The translations under genes and the position numbers were made by a program. The notes under the pieces are model-generated. The model made no database searches. It saw only the letters and a list, made by a program, of their open reading frames with translations, and was not told the origin of the DNA. Positions 40,539-49,043 of a stretch of 64,000 bases of DNA are shown here, piece after piece (position 1 is the first letter of the stretch; each line of letters begins with the position of its first letter). The DNA comes from Amycolatopsis sp. EV170708-02-1 (GTDB taxonomy: Bacteria > Actinomycetota > Actinomycetes > Mycobacteriales > Pseudonocardiaceae): contig NZ_CP092497.1 of the NCBI RefSeq assembly GCF_022479115.1, positions 372,001-436,000 of the forward strand. Direction: 5' to 3'.

Positions 40539-42155
40539 TTGACAAGACATTCCTTGAAAAGACGTGGCGCGGCCGTGGCGGCGTTCCTCGCCATGGTGTC
40601 CGTGGCGTCCGCCACCACGGCCGTCCCGGCATGGGCCGCGGAACGGTCCGGGCGCCCCGTCGTGGCCGGGATCGACCTGGAGCGGGCGACGATCCCCGAT
40701 CTGCAGCGGGCGATGCGCTCCGGGCGGCTGTCCTCGGTCGAGCTGACCGCCTTCTACCTGCACCGGATCCGCAAGCTGAACCCGACGCTGCACGCGGTGC
40801 TCTCCACGAACCCGGACGCGCTGCGGCTCGCCGCGGAGAGTGACCTGCGGCGGCACCGGCACCGCTCGAAGGGCCCCATGGACGGCATCCCGGTGCTGCT
40901 CAAGGACAACATCGACACCGCGGACCGGCAGCCGACCACCGCGGGCTCGACCGCGCTGCTGGAGTCGCGCCCGTACCGTGACGCCGGCGTGGTCGAGAAC
41001 CTGCGCGAGGCCGGGGCGGTCATCCTCGGCAAGGCCAACCTTTCGGAGTGGTCGAGCTACCGCTCCACCAGCTCGTCGAACGGCTGGAGCCCGCTCGCCG
41101 GCCAGACCGCGAACCCCTATGTCCTCGACCGCAACCCGTGCGGCTCGTCGTCCGGCCCGGGGGTCGCCGTCGCGGCACACCTGGCGACCGTCGCCGTCGG
41201 GACCGAAACGGACGGTTCGATCAGCTGCCCATCCGGCGCCAACGGCATCGTGGGCGTCAAGCCGAGCCTCGGGCTCGTCAGCCGCAGCGGGATCGTGCCG
41301 GTGTCGAAACAGCAGGACACCGCGGGCCCGATGGCGCGCAACGTGGTCGACGCCGCGATCCTGCTCGCGGCCCTCAACGGCGCCGACCGTCGTGACCCGA
41401 TCACCGTCGACGCCGCGAGACAGTCTCTCGACGACTACACGAAGTTCCTGCGTCCCAACGCTTTGCACGGGAAACGGATCGGTGTCTGGCGCGAGGTCTA
41501 CACCCCGGACGACACGACGAAGGCGGCGTTCGAGCAGGCGTTGACCAGGCTGCGGAAGCTCGGCGCGACCACGGTCGAGATCACCATCCCGTACCTGGAC
41601 GTCATCGCGGCCAACGAGTTCCCCGCGATCAGGACCGAGTTCAAACACGACATCAACGCCTACCTCGCCTCCACCGGCGGCAAGCATCCTGCCGACCTCG
41701 CGGGGCTGATCCAGTACAACCTGGACCACGCGGCCGTCGAAATGCCGTACTGGACCCACAATCTCTGGGACCGGTCGCAGGCCACCACCGGTGATCTGAA
41801 CGATCCGGCGTATCGCGCGATGCGGGAAGCCGCGACGAGCGCCGCCCGGCGAGGCCTCGACGAGACGCTGCGCGGCGCGAAACTGGACGCGATCGTCGCG
41901 CCGACGAACAACGCCGCGTGGAAGACACAGCTCGGGGTCGGCGACGGCGCGCTGCTGATCGACTCGTCCGGCCCGGCGGCCGTTTCGGGCTACGCCAACA
42001 TGACCGTCCCGATGGCGTACGCCGGGCCGTTGCCACTGGGACTGTCGATCATGGGCGGGCGGTTCAGCGAACCGTCACTGCTGGCCGTCGCCTACGCCTT
42101 CGAGCAGGACACGAAGGTCCGGCGGCTGCCGACGTTCATCCCGTCGATCGGCTGA
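40539..42155 (+). CDS. Secreted amidase-signature enzyme
   Basis: A 538-residue amidase-signature protein. A Sec signal peptide (TRHSLKRRGAAVAAFLAMVS to the AWA-AE cleavage near residue 33) is followed by the catalytic domain: the Lys in VLLKDNIDT, the nucleophile region NPCGSSSGPGVAVAA and TETDGSISCPSGANG supply the Ser-Ser-Lys triad. TTG 40539 was chosen for AAGGAGG 7 bases upstream, giving a proper leader. It hydrolyses an extracellular amide of unknown kind. The gap 40254-40538 shows only a possible TTCCGA/TACTGT promoter. Confidence 0.85.
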   Translation: MTRHSLKRRGAAVAAFLAMVSVASATTAVPAWAAERSGRPVVAGIDLERATIPDLQRAMRSGRLSSVELTAFYLHRIRKLNPTLHAVLSTNPDALRLAAESDLRRHRHRSKGPMDGIPVLLKDNIDTADRQPTTAGSTALLESRPYRDAGVVENLREAGAVILGKANLSEWSSYRSTSSSNGWSPLAGQTANPYVLDRNPCGSSSGPGVAVAAHLATVAVGTETDGSISCPSGANGIVGVKPSLGLVSRSGIVPVSKQQDTAGPMARNVVDAAILLAALNGADRRDPITVDAARQSLDDYTKFLRPNALHGKRIGVWREVYTPDDTTKAAFEQALTRLRKLGATTVEITIPYLDVIAANEFPAIRTEFKHDINAYLASTGGKHPADLAGLIQYNLDHAAVEMPYWTHNLWDRSQATTGDLNDPAYRAMREAATSAARRGLDETLRGAKLDAIVAPTNNAAWKTQLGVGDGALLIDSSGPAAVSGYANMTVPMAYAGPLPLGLSIMGGRFSEPSLLAVAYAFEQDTKVRRLPTFIPSIG

Positions 42156-42232
42156 CCCCAGGCTCGTGGTCACGACGCCCCGCGGCTACCCGACGTGATC
42201 GGGGACGCGCGAGTGTCACCGCAGGTGAGGGG

Positions 42233-42348
42233 TGTGTGGAGATAGGGACGTTCAACGTCCCGATATCCACACACCCCGCCGCGACCGGACCGGTCACGCG
42301 GGACCGTGTGGATTCCTGGTCATCCAACGCACCGAAATCCACACAGTC
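42233..42348. repeat. Two TGTGTGGA-bounded hairpins
   Basis: Positions 42233-42273: TGTGTGGA and TCCACACA ends with an inner GGGACGTT/AACGTCC stem. Positions 42302-42348: CTGTGTGGATTT-type ends around a loose centre. They lie between the convergent amidase and TetR genes and may terminate both. Confidence 0.65.
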
Positions 42349-42387
42349 GTTCGAGCTACCCCGACATGACCGTTCCCACGTCCTCGG

Positions 42388-42927
42388 CTAATGGACCAGA
42401 AGCCCGAGGCTGCGCTCAGCCTCCGCCACAGCGGAATCGCGCTCGACGTGACCGTCGATCACGAGCGTGGCGAGCCCATGAAGCAGGCACCAGAGCGTGA
42501 CGGCGAAGCCGCCCGGATCGTTCCGCTCCCCCACCCGATCGGCCAGTACCGCACAGGTCGCCCGGTGCGCCTCGGCCAGTTCCGGATACGCGGCACGGTC
42601 ACCGATCCCGGCGCCCGCCATCAAGCGATACAGCGCGGGATTCTCCAGGGCGAAGCCCAGGTAGGAATGCCCGAGCGCGGTGACCGTCCCGTCGCCGCTG
42701 CCCCGCAGACACTCCTGCAACCCGGCATGCCCTTCCAGCGCGACCGCCACCAGCAGCGCGTCCTTGTCGCGGAAATGCCGATATGGCGCCGCGGTGGACG
42801 CACCCACCTTCGCGACGGCGGCGCGCAAACTCACCCCCTCCGGACCTCGTTCGACCAGGAGCTCCCGTGCGGCGAGGACGAGCGCACGACGAAGATCCCC
42901 GTGGTGATAGGCACGTTTGATGATCAT
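42388..42927 (-). CDS. TetR-family regulator of the DUF1772 gene
   Basis: A 179-residue TetR protein: YHHGDLRRALVLAARELLVE, recognition region SLRAAVAKVGASTAAPYRHF and a TetR_C_33-like C-terminal domain with AYPELAEAHRATCAVL. ATG 42927 is used, 126 bases from the divergent gene at 43053. Two GACA-N3-TGTC sites lie in between, nearer the other gene, and are its likely operators. Confidence 0.85.
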   Translation of the reverse strand: MIIKRAYHHGDLRRALVLAARELLVERGPEGVSLRAAVAKVGASTAAPYRHFRDKDALLVAVALEGHAGLQECLRGSGDGTVTALGHSYLGFALENPALYRLMAGAGIGDRAAYPELAEAHRATCAVLADRVGERNDPGGFAVTLWCLLHGLATLVIDGHVERDSAVAEAERSLGLLVH

Positions 42928-43010
42928 GGCGGACCCCCCAGCCCTTGATGCCACGCGAACGCCTCACCTTAACGGAGGCCTTCACGGACTGGCCCGACAG
43001 CAATAAATCA

Positions 43011-43060
43011 GACACGTTGTCAGACTTACTCGATCCGGCTATGTTTGACAGAATGTCAAA
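43011..43060 (+). promoter_or_regulatory. Promoter with two GACA-N3-TGTC operators, leaderless start
   Basis: TTGTCA (43017-43022), a 17-base spacer and TATGTT (43040-43045) form a near-consensus promoter whose start point falls at about the ATG at 43053. GACACGTTGTC (43011-43021) overlaps the -35 and GACAGAATGTC (43047-43057), flanked to give TTTGACA/TGTCAAA, covers the start. The two sites are 36 bases centre to centre. Binding by the adjacent TetR is inferred. Confidence 0.65.
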
Positions 43061-43544
43061 GATAAGGTCAGATCTCGTCACCGGCGTCGCCCTCCTGTCG
43101 ACCGGACTGCTCGCGGGGGCGTTCGGCTACGGCGTGGTCAACGTCGCCGCCACGTTCGACGTCGTCCCGCTCGACGTGCGGTTGACCTTCCACACGGCGC
43201 TGATGCAGCGGAACGGCGTGGTCATGCAGTCCGCGATGGCGCTCGCGGCGATCAGCTCCCTCGCGCTCGCCCTGCTGAGCCGCGGGCGGCCGCGATGGCT
43301 GGCAGGCGCGGCCGCGGCCCTGGTCGTGACGTCGTTCCTGGTCACCCGCTTCGGCAACGTCCCGATCAACGGCCGGATCAAGGTCTGGGCGGTCACCACG
43401 GCCCCCGCCGACCACGCGGCCATACTCGATCGCTGGGAGACCTACAACGTCATCCGGACCGTCGCCGCCCTCACCGCTTTCGCGCTCGTCATCGCCGTTT
43501 CACGACTCAAGCTCCCGGATCGCGCCCGTCAGCTCGAAGCCTGA
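43053..43544 (+). CDS. DUF1772 (anthrone oxygenase-like) membrane protein
   Basis: A 163-residue protein with four hydrophobic segments and the DUF1772 pattern: GVALLSTGLLAGAFGYGVVN, QRNGVVMQSAMALA, FGNVPINGRIKVW and a closing WETYNVIRTVAALTAF. The family includes fungal anthrone oxygenase-like proteins, but bacterial members are mostly uncharacterised. ATG 43053 fits a leaderless transcript; ATG 43041 lies in the -10. Its 3' end overlaps the convergent KstD-like gene by 16 bases. Confidence 0.8.
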   Translation: MSKIRSDLVTGVALLSTGLLAGAFGYGVVNVAATFDVVPLDVRLTFHTALMQRNGVVMQSAMALAAISSLALALLSRGRPRWLAGAAAALVVTSFLVTRFGNVPINGRIKVWAVTTAPADHAAILDRWETYNVIRTVAALTAFALVIAVSRLKLPDRARQLEA

Positions 43545-45271
43545 TCGGCGAGATCGTTCGCCGCGACGTAACCGAAGGTCATCGCCGGCCCGATCGTCGA
43601 CCCCGCGCCCGCGTAACTGTTGCCCATCACCGCCGCGCTGGCGTTCCCGGCGGCGTACAGCCCGGGGATGACCGACCCGTCCGCCCGCAGGACCCGCGCC
43701 CGCGCGTCGGTGCGCATCCCGCCCTTGGTGCCGAGGTCGCCCGGCACGATCTTGAACGCGTAGAAGGGCGGCTCCCAGAGCGGGGCGAGGCACGAGTTCG
43801 GCAGGACGTACGGGTCGGTGTAGTAATGGTCGTAAACACTGGCGCCCCGATGGAAGTCACCGTCCACACCGGACAGTGCCTGCCCGTTGAACCGGTTGAC
43901 GGTGGCGCGCAACGCCTGCGACGGGACACCGATCGCGGTGCCGAGCGATTCCACGGTCCACGCCTTCTTGACCGCGCCCGCCGAGTACCACTCGTCGGGA
44001 AACGGCAGCAGCGGCGCGACGTCGCGGAAGAGATACCGGTTGCGGTAGTGCTGATCGACGACCAGCCACGCGGGAATGGTGGGCGACGTCGGGTTCCGGT
44101 CGTACATCGTGTGCACGACATCGCTGTACGGGGCAGCTTCGTTGACGAACCGCCTGCCCGCCGCGTCCACCATCAGCCCGCCGGGCAGGGTCCGCTCGGC
44201 GAGGCAGAAATACGGTTCGCCGGGCAGCGGGATCGCCGGGCCCCACCAGGCGTCGTCCATCAGGTCCAGCGCCGCCCCGGCGCGCTTTCCGGCCAGGATC
44301 CCGTCGCCGGTGTTCGACCGGGCGCCGACAGTCCATTGTGTACCGATCGGCTGGCGCTGGTATTCGGCCCGCATGGCGGCGTTGTGCTCGAACCCGCCGG
44401 AGCCGACGATGACCCCGCGCCGTGCCTTCACCACACCCGCCGCGACGGTCACCCCGGCGACTTTCCCGTTCTCGATGACGAGATCGGTCAACGGCGTGTT
44501 CAGCCAGACCGGGACACCGGCGCGCTGCAGCCCGGCCCGCAGTCCCGCGGCCAGCGACTGGCCCATGGTGAGCGGTTTCTGCCCGGCGAGCGCCGCGGCG
44601 GTGCCGCGGGCGAGGCAGGCGGCCGCCACCGCGGCGCCCTTCGGGTTGACCGCGGCCAGCGCGAGCCATTTGTAGTCCGCGCTGAAGACGACCATGCCCG
44701 CGGGTGTGGCGAGATAGGGCGGGTTCAGATTGGCCAGTTCGGCGCCGAGGATGTTCCCGTCCAGCTGGTCGGGTTCGATCGAGCGGCCGTCCGGCATGCC
44801 GCCGGGCAGTTCCGGGTAGTAGTCGCTGTAGCCCTCCATCCACCGGAACCGCAGCGGGCTGTTGGCCATCACGAAGGACAGCATCGCCGGGCCGTTGGCG
44901 AGGAACGCTTCTTGCCGCGAGGCGGGGATCGACGGGCCGACCACGGCGGCCAAGTACCGTGCGGCCTGTTCCGGGGTGTCGCGGACGCCGGCCTGTGCCA
45001 GCACCGAGTTGCACGGAATCCAGATCCCCGCCCCGGACCGGGCGGCCGAACCACCGAATTTCGCCGCCTTCTCCAGCACCACGCAGCTGAGGCCCCGCTT
45101 GGCCGCCGTCAGCGCGGCGGTCATCCCCGCCGCGCCCGCCCCGACCACGACGACGTCGTACTCGCCGACCACCGAGGAGGCGGCCGAAGCCGTCCCGGCG
45201 AACGGCAGCCCCGAAGCGAGCGCGAGCCCGGTGCCGCGCAGGACCTGACGGCGGGACAGATCGGGACCCAT
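43529..45271 (-). CDS. 3-ketosteroid delta1-dehydrogenase-like flavoprotein with Tat-type leader
   Basis: A 580-residue FAD dehydrogenase of the KstD/fumarate reductase family. FAD motif VVVGAGAAGMTAALTAAKRG near residue 40, and the C-terminal GNASAAVMGNSYAGAGSTIG then GPAMTFGYVAA, the KstD signature. KstD introduces a C1-C2 double bond into the A ring of 3-ketosteroids. Unlike typical cytosolic KstD it begins with SRRQVLRGTGLALASGLPFA and an ASA-A cleavage-like site, suggesting export by Tat. A KstR-box-like site at 45329-45342 is upstream. Steroid substrate is inferred from similarity. Confidence 0.8.
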   Translation of the reverse strand: MGPDLSRRQVLRGTGLALASGLPFAGTASAASSVVGEYDVVVVGAGAAGMTAALTAAKRGLSCVVLEKAAKFGGSAARSGAGIWIPCNSVLAQAGVRDTPEQAARYLAAVVGPSIPASRQEAFLANGPAMLSFVMANSPLRFRWMEGYSDYYPELPGGMPDGRSIEPDQLDGNILGAELANLNPPYLATPAGMVVFSADYKWLALAAVNPKGAAVAAACLARGTAAALAGQKPLTMGQSLAAGLRAGLQRAGVPVWLNTPLTDLVIENGKVAGVTVAAGVVKARRGVIVGSGGFEHNAAMRAEYQRQPIGTQWTVGARSNTGDGILAGKRAGAALDLMDDAWWGPAIPLPGEPYFCLAERTLPGGLMVDAAGRRFVNEAAPYSDVVHTMYDRNPTSPTIPAWLVVDQHYRNRYLFRDVAPLLPFPDEWYSAGAVKKAWTVESLGTAIGVPSQALRATVNRFNGQALSGVDGDFHRGASVYDHYYTDPYVLPNSCLAPLWEPPFYAFKIVPGDLGTKGGMRTDARARVLRADGSVIPGLYAAGNASAAVMGNSYAGAGSTIGPAMTFGYVAANDLADQASS

Positions 45272-45328
45272 GAATCCTCCTCGCGTGGGAAACGAGCGAG
45301 GTCATGTTCTCCGGACGGCGGGCGAAAG

Positions 45329-45342
45329 TGAAACAAGTTCTA
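45329..45342. promoter_or_regulatory. KstR-box-like site upstream of the KstD-like gene
   Basis: TGAAACAAGTTCTA matches TNNAACNNGTTNNA and lies 58 bases upstream of the KstD-like start. It is nearly identical to the site at 37073-37086. Confidence 0.55.
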
Positions 45343-45402
45343 CCCGCTTGGAGCAGGCGTCCGCCGTCGCGCTCGGCCGGTCACCTCAACCGGCGCGGGC
45401 AT

Positions 45403-46443
45403 TCAGCCCAGCGCCCGGACCAGGTCCAGCGCGCGTCCCAGGGTCGTGAGCCGGTCGGCGACCGTCTCCCCCGCCGGATACAGCCGGACCGTGTCGACGC
45501 CGGCGTCCCGCCAGACACGCAGCCGTCGCGCCACCATCGGTTCGGTGCCGATCAGCGTCGTGCCGAGCACCATCTCGTCGGTCACCAGCGCGGCCGCGCC
45601 CTCCCGGTCGCCCGCCTGCCAGCGTTCCCGCACCGCCGCGGCGGCCTCGGCCCAGCCTTGCCTGCTGTAGGCGTTGTTGTAGAAGTTCGTCTTCGCCGAG
45701 CCCATCCCGCCGAGGCTGAACGCGAGCTCGGCCTTGCGGCTCGCGACCATCCCGCGCAACTCGTCCTCGTCTTTAGCGAAGGCGACCTCCGCGCCTTGGC
45801 AGACTTCGAGGTCCGCCCGCGATCGGCCCGCCTTCGCGAGGCCTGCGTCGAGATGCGAGAAGTAGGCCTGCGCCCCTTCCGGCACGAAACTGGTCCCCAG
45901 CCAGCCGTCCGCGATCTCACCGGTCAGCTCCAGCAGCTTCGGCGAAAGCGTGGCCAGATGGATCGGGATGTCCGGGTTCGGCGCCGTCGAAAGCCGCATC
46001 GGCCTGCTCTCCCCCGGCAGCGGGATCTCGAACTCCTTGCCGGAGAACGCGATCTTCTCCCCGGCGAACGCCTGACGGATGATCGCGACCGTCTCCCGCA
46101 TCCGCGTCAGCGGCCGGGCGAACGGAACACCGTGGAGCCCCTCGATCACCTGCGGCCCCGAGGCACCGAGCCCGAGGACGAACCGGCCTTCGGAAAGCTC
46201 CGAGAGCGTCAGCGCGGCCTGCGCGATCGCCACCGGGGTCCGGGTGCCGAGCTGGATGATGCCCGAGCCGAGCCGGATCCGCTCCGTCCGCGCCGCGAGA
46301 TAACCGAGCACCGACGGCGCGTCCGAACCCCACGCCTCGGCCACCCAGCACTCGTCGAGACCGAGTTTTTCCGCCTCCAGCACGAAATCCAGCGTCTCCC
46401 GAGAGCCACGGGAAGCCTCGACCGTGGTCGCCGTCCGCATCAC
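45403..46443 (-). CDS. F420-dependent LLM-class oxidoreductase (TIGR03857-like)
   Basis: A 346-residue luciferase-like protein: CWVAEAWGSDAPSVLGYLAA, LGSGIIQLGTRTPVAIAQAA, FVLGLGASGPQVIEGLHG and AYSRQGWAEAAAAVRERW are family features, and the F420-type IxQxGxRTP segment is clear. It is coupled to the SRPBCC gene by an ATGA overlap, suggesting a shared substrate, possibly a steroid or polyketide-like ligand. The HxlR gene upstream may regulate the pair. Confidence 0.8.
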   Translation of the reverse strand: MMRTATTVEASRGSRETLDFVLEAEKLGLDECWVAEAWGSDAPSVLGYLAARTERIRLGSGIIQLGTRTPVAIAQAALTLSELSEGRFVLGLGASGPQVIEGLHGVPFARPLTRMRETVAIIRQAFAGEKIAFSGKEFEIPLPGESRPMRLSTAPNPDIPIHLATLSPKLLELTGEIADGWLGTSFVPEGAQAYFSHLDAGLAKAGRSRADLEVCQGAEVAFAKDEDELRGMVASRKAELAFSLGGMGSAKTNFYNNAYSRQGWAEAAAAVRERWQAGDREGAAALVTDEMVLGTTLIGTEPMVARRLRVWRDAGVDTVRLYPAGETVADRLTTLGRALDLVRALG

Positions 46444-46958
46444 GCGCCGTCCGCCTCGGCCCGCTCCTTGATCGCGGCGAGAGTGCCGGTCATCGCCTTC
46501 TCGAATTCACGCAACCGGACGAAGACGATCTTCTCCTCTTTGTCCGGCATCCGGTCGATGGCCAGCGAAAGACCCGACCGTCCCGGCCCCAGCTGCATCC
46601 ATTGCCGGAGTTTCGTCCCGCCGTTCTCGGGTTCCAGCGTGAAGCGCCACAGCGCGGTGGGGGTCTCGGCGTCGTGCACGGCCCAGGCGAACACGCGCGG
46701 CTCGTCGCATTCGACGACATGCGACGTGGTCTCCCATTCGCCGAGCGCGTCGTGTTTGCTGCGGCCGACGAACCGCCTGCCGACCGCGGCCGCGCCTTCC
46801 GCGCCGTCACACCATTCCGCGGCTTGGAGCTCCTGGCTCATCTCCGGCATCAGCCGCACGTCGGAGACGATCGACCAGACCCGTTCCGGGACGGCGTCGA
46901 CCCACGCCTCGACCTCGACCGTCGGCTTGTCGGCGTACTTGGCGCCCGTCCACTCCAT
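46440..46958 (-). CDS. SRPBCC ligand-binding protein
   Basis: A 172-residue START-like protein: VEVEAWVDAVPERVWSIVSD, RRFVGRSKHDALGEWETTSH, FTLEPENGGTKLRQWMQLG and a long C-terminal helix (DKEEKIVFVRLREFEKAMTG). It probably binds a hydrophobic small molecule; paired by overlap with the LLM oxidoreductase. It begins 48 bases downstream of the HxlR gene's stop in the same direction. Confidence 0.8.
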   Translation of the reverse strand: MEWTGAKYADKPTVEVEAWVDAVPERVWSIVSDVRLMPEMSQELQAAEWCDGAEGAAAVGRRFVGRSKHDALGEWETTSHVVECDEPRVFAWAVHDAETPTALWRFTLEPENGGTKLRQWMQLGPGRSGLSLAIDRMPDKEEKIVFVRLREFEKAMTGTLAAIKERAEADGA

Positions 46959-47006
46959 CGTGGCCCGCCTCCCATGCTCGTGACCTCGATAGTTGCGTAG
47001 ATGGAC

Positions 47007-47522
47007 TTACCTTGTCAAACCCTCCTGCGCGGCGAAGCGGCGCACCACATCGGGCCGGTCCGCGAGCTTCGGCGGGTAGCCGGGCCCGAGCCGCGCCCGG
47101 GTGTTCTCCCCGGTCAACGGCCCGGCGCACCGCGCGCAGACGACCTCCGCGTGCGTGTCCTGCCCGCAGGTCTCGTGATGAAGGGTGACGGGCGGCCCGG
47201 CCTCCCCGGAGAGCCAGCGGTCGCCCCAGCGCGACATCGCGGCGAGCACGCCGTAGAAATCCGCGCCCTTCTCGGTCAGGACGTAGTCGTAACGGACCGG
47301 GTCGGCCTGGTAGGCGCGCTTTTCCAGCAACCCCTCCCCGACCAGGCGGCGCAGCCGGTCGGCGAGGGTGTTCCGCGCGATGCCGAGCTCCTGCTGGAAC
47401 TCGTCGAACCTGCGGATCCCGTAGAACGCCTCGCGCAGGACCAGCGGCGTCCACCAGTCGCCGAGCAGGTCCATGGTGCGCGCGATCGAACACGGCCACT
47501 GCGCGAACGAAGTCCGTTTCAT
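47007..47522 (-). CDS. HxlR-family regulator
   Basis: A 171-residue winged-helix regulator: FAQWPCSIARTMDLLGDWWT with the family cysteine, RFDEFQQELGIARNTLADRL as recognition part, and a C-terminal extension with a zinc-ribbon-like CGQDTHAEVVCARC. The extension is longer than in simple HxlR proteins. It is followed in the same direction by the SRPBCC and LLM genes, which it may control. Confidence 0.85.
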   Translation of the reverse strand: MKRTSFAQWPCSIARTMDLLGDWWTPLVLREAFYGIRRFDEFQQELGIARNTLADRLRRLVGEGLLEKRAYQADPVRYDYVLTEKGADFYGVLAAMSRWGDRWLSGEAGPPVTLHHETCGQDTHAEVVCARCAGPLTGENTRARLGPGYPPKLADRPDVVRRFAAQEGLTR

Positions 47523-47582
47523 ACCCGCGAGCCTACGCCCGGCGAAATTGATCCGGTCATTCCTCCACCTATTCTCCGGCGC

Positions 47583-48524
47583 TCAGGCACTGGCTCGAAA
47601 GGTTGCGATCCGGTCAAGGATATCTCGCGCATTAATATCGCCGACTCGCTTCCGAACGCTTTCCGACAGGGGTTTCAAACGATCTCGCGTCCGCGCGGAA
47701 CGGATCCCATCCGCGATCTCCATCGCGGCGAGACCGACCTCCGCGGCCCGGTCCAGATCGCCTTCCAGCGCGTGGTCGACGGCGAGCCAGATCATCGTCA
47801 GCGACCGGCTGCGCAGCATGTCCGGGCCGTAGCCGTCGATGGCCCGGGTGAGCGCGGGAATCGCCTCCCGGCAGTGCCGGACGTCGACGAGCCTGGCGAG
47901 TTCGGTCCGCACCGTGCCGATCATCGCGGCCAGGTCGTTGGCCGTGAAGAAGGCGGACCACGAGGGGACGGCGTCGCCGACGGAGTTCGCGAATTGTTCC
48001 GGGGCAAGGGAAAGCTTGTCCAGCGCTTGGCGGACGTCACCGAGCAGCGCGTACGCCCACGCCTCGTTCGCCGAAAGGATCGCCTGCGACAGCGGCCGCC
48101 CCGCGCGGCGCGCCGCGAGCTGGCCTTGTGCGAACTGCTCGAGCGCGTCCGCCGGCGAGCGGTGATGCAGGTACATCCGGCCGAGCCGGTAACGGATATT
48201 CGCGACGAGGTCGTCGTCGCCCGCCTCCGCCGCGAGTTCGAGCGCGCACCGGAAGTGCCGCTCGGCCCGCGCGGGGCGGCCGGAATCGAACTCCGTCCAG
48301 CCCCTGAGGTTGTGCAGATCGGCGACCACGCCCGCCAGCCGCCGGGCCAGCGGCTCGGGCATCATCCCCCGCCGCAGCGCCGCGCCGTAGGGCTCCAGCA
48401 CCTGGAGGAGTTCCCGGCAGGAGCCGCCGCCCTCCCGGTAGTCGCGTGCCCGGAGCGCGGCGATGACACCCTCGAGCCGGTCGATGTCGGCCTGCCCGAC
48501 CCGCATCGGGAGCCGGTCAATCAC
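47583..48524 (-). CDS. TPR-like regulatory protein lacking a DNA-binding domain
   Basis: A 313-residue, mostly helical protein resembling the tetratricopeptide part of actinomycete XRE-TPR regulators (RAERHFRCALELAAEAGDDD, NIRYRLGRMYLHHRSPADAL, ANEAWAYALLGDVRQALDKL, ESVRKRVGDINARDILDR). The usual N-terminal helix-turn-helix is absent in all frames upstream. GTG 48524 overlaps the end of a small gene by eight bases; GTG 48542 is an alternative. It may be a peptide- or protein-binding partner instead of a DNA binder. Confidence 0.65.
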   Translation of the reverse strand: MIDRLPMRVGQADIDRLEGVIAALRARDYREGGGSCRELLQVLEPYGAALRRGMMPEPLARRLAGVVADLHNLRGWTEFDSGRPARAERHFRCALELAAEAGDDDLVANIRYRLGRMYLHHRSPADALEQFAQGQLAARRAGRPLSQAILSANEAWAYALLGDVRQALDKLSLAPEQFANSVGDAVPSWSAFFTANDLAAMIGTVRTELARLVDVRHCREAIPALTRAIDGYGPDMLRSRSLTMIWLAVDHALEGDLDRAAEVGLAAMEIADGIRSARTRDRLKPLSESVRKRVGDINARDILDRIATFRASA

Positions 48525-48678
48525 GGCGACGCCCCTGGACACGGGGCACCGCCGGCGCGGTCACCACACCCGGCGAGACCGGCGCGCAGTTCGGAACCAC
48601 CCGGCCGCGCGGCCCGTGAACCGTGTTCCGCTGCCCGGCGTCCTGCCTGGGAATGGCGACGGTGATGCGTACGCCCAT
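48517..48678 (-). CDS. Small 53-residue protein coupled to the TPR gene
   Basis: ATG 48678 follows AAAGGAG with a 5-base spacer, a stronger ribosome site than that of the TPR gene, and its stop overlaps the TPR GTG start. The product (begins MGVRITVAIPRQDAG, ends VQGRRRD) is basic, rich in Pro, Val and Arg, with one cysteine and no membrane segment. Not recognised. It could be a translated leader that couples the TPR gene or a peptide partner of it. Confidence 0.45.
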   Translation of the reverse strand: MGVRITVAIPRQDAGQRNTVHGPRGRVVPNCAPVSPGVVTAPAVPRVQGRRRD

Positions 48679-49043
48679 TACCGCTCCTTTCCCTATCCGC
48701 AACGACCATGCTCGCCGGGGTCCAGGACGGAGCCACGCCGATCTCCTGGAATACGTGAACGACGCACAATGATGTTAACCACGAGGAAAAGTGATTCACT
48801 CCGCCGAACGGCTGGCTATTCTCATTCACCGGAATATGCACGTGCGGAGTCTCTTTCTTTTGCACGGCTGATCGCATTTACCGGCCGCTCACCGCACGTG
48901 CCCGACGAGAACCGTCCGTGAGCACGTGAGACGCAGCTCTCAGCCGAACGTGTGAACCTTGTCAACTCGGGTCACGAAAAGGCTTCACATTGCGTTATCA
49001 ATAGCTGAAGATCAACAGCAACCGAACGTAAGGGGCTGAAGCG
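48679..49043. other. 365-base intergenic region, AT-richer than surroundings
   Basis: It separates the divergent small-protein/TPR unit and the SsgA-like gene. Base composition is lower in GC than the window, especially 48770-48860 and 48960-49030. TTGTCA near 48958 and AT-rich TTATCAATA near 48995 may belong to the SsgA-like promoter, but spacing is not convincing. No RNA gene, repeat or conserved motif was recognised. Confidence 0.5.
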
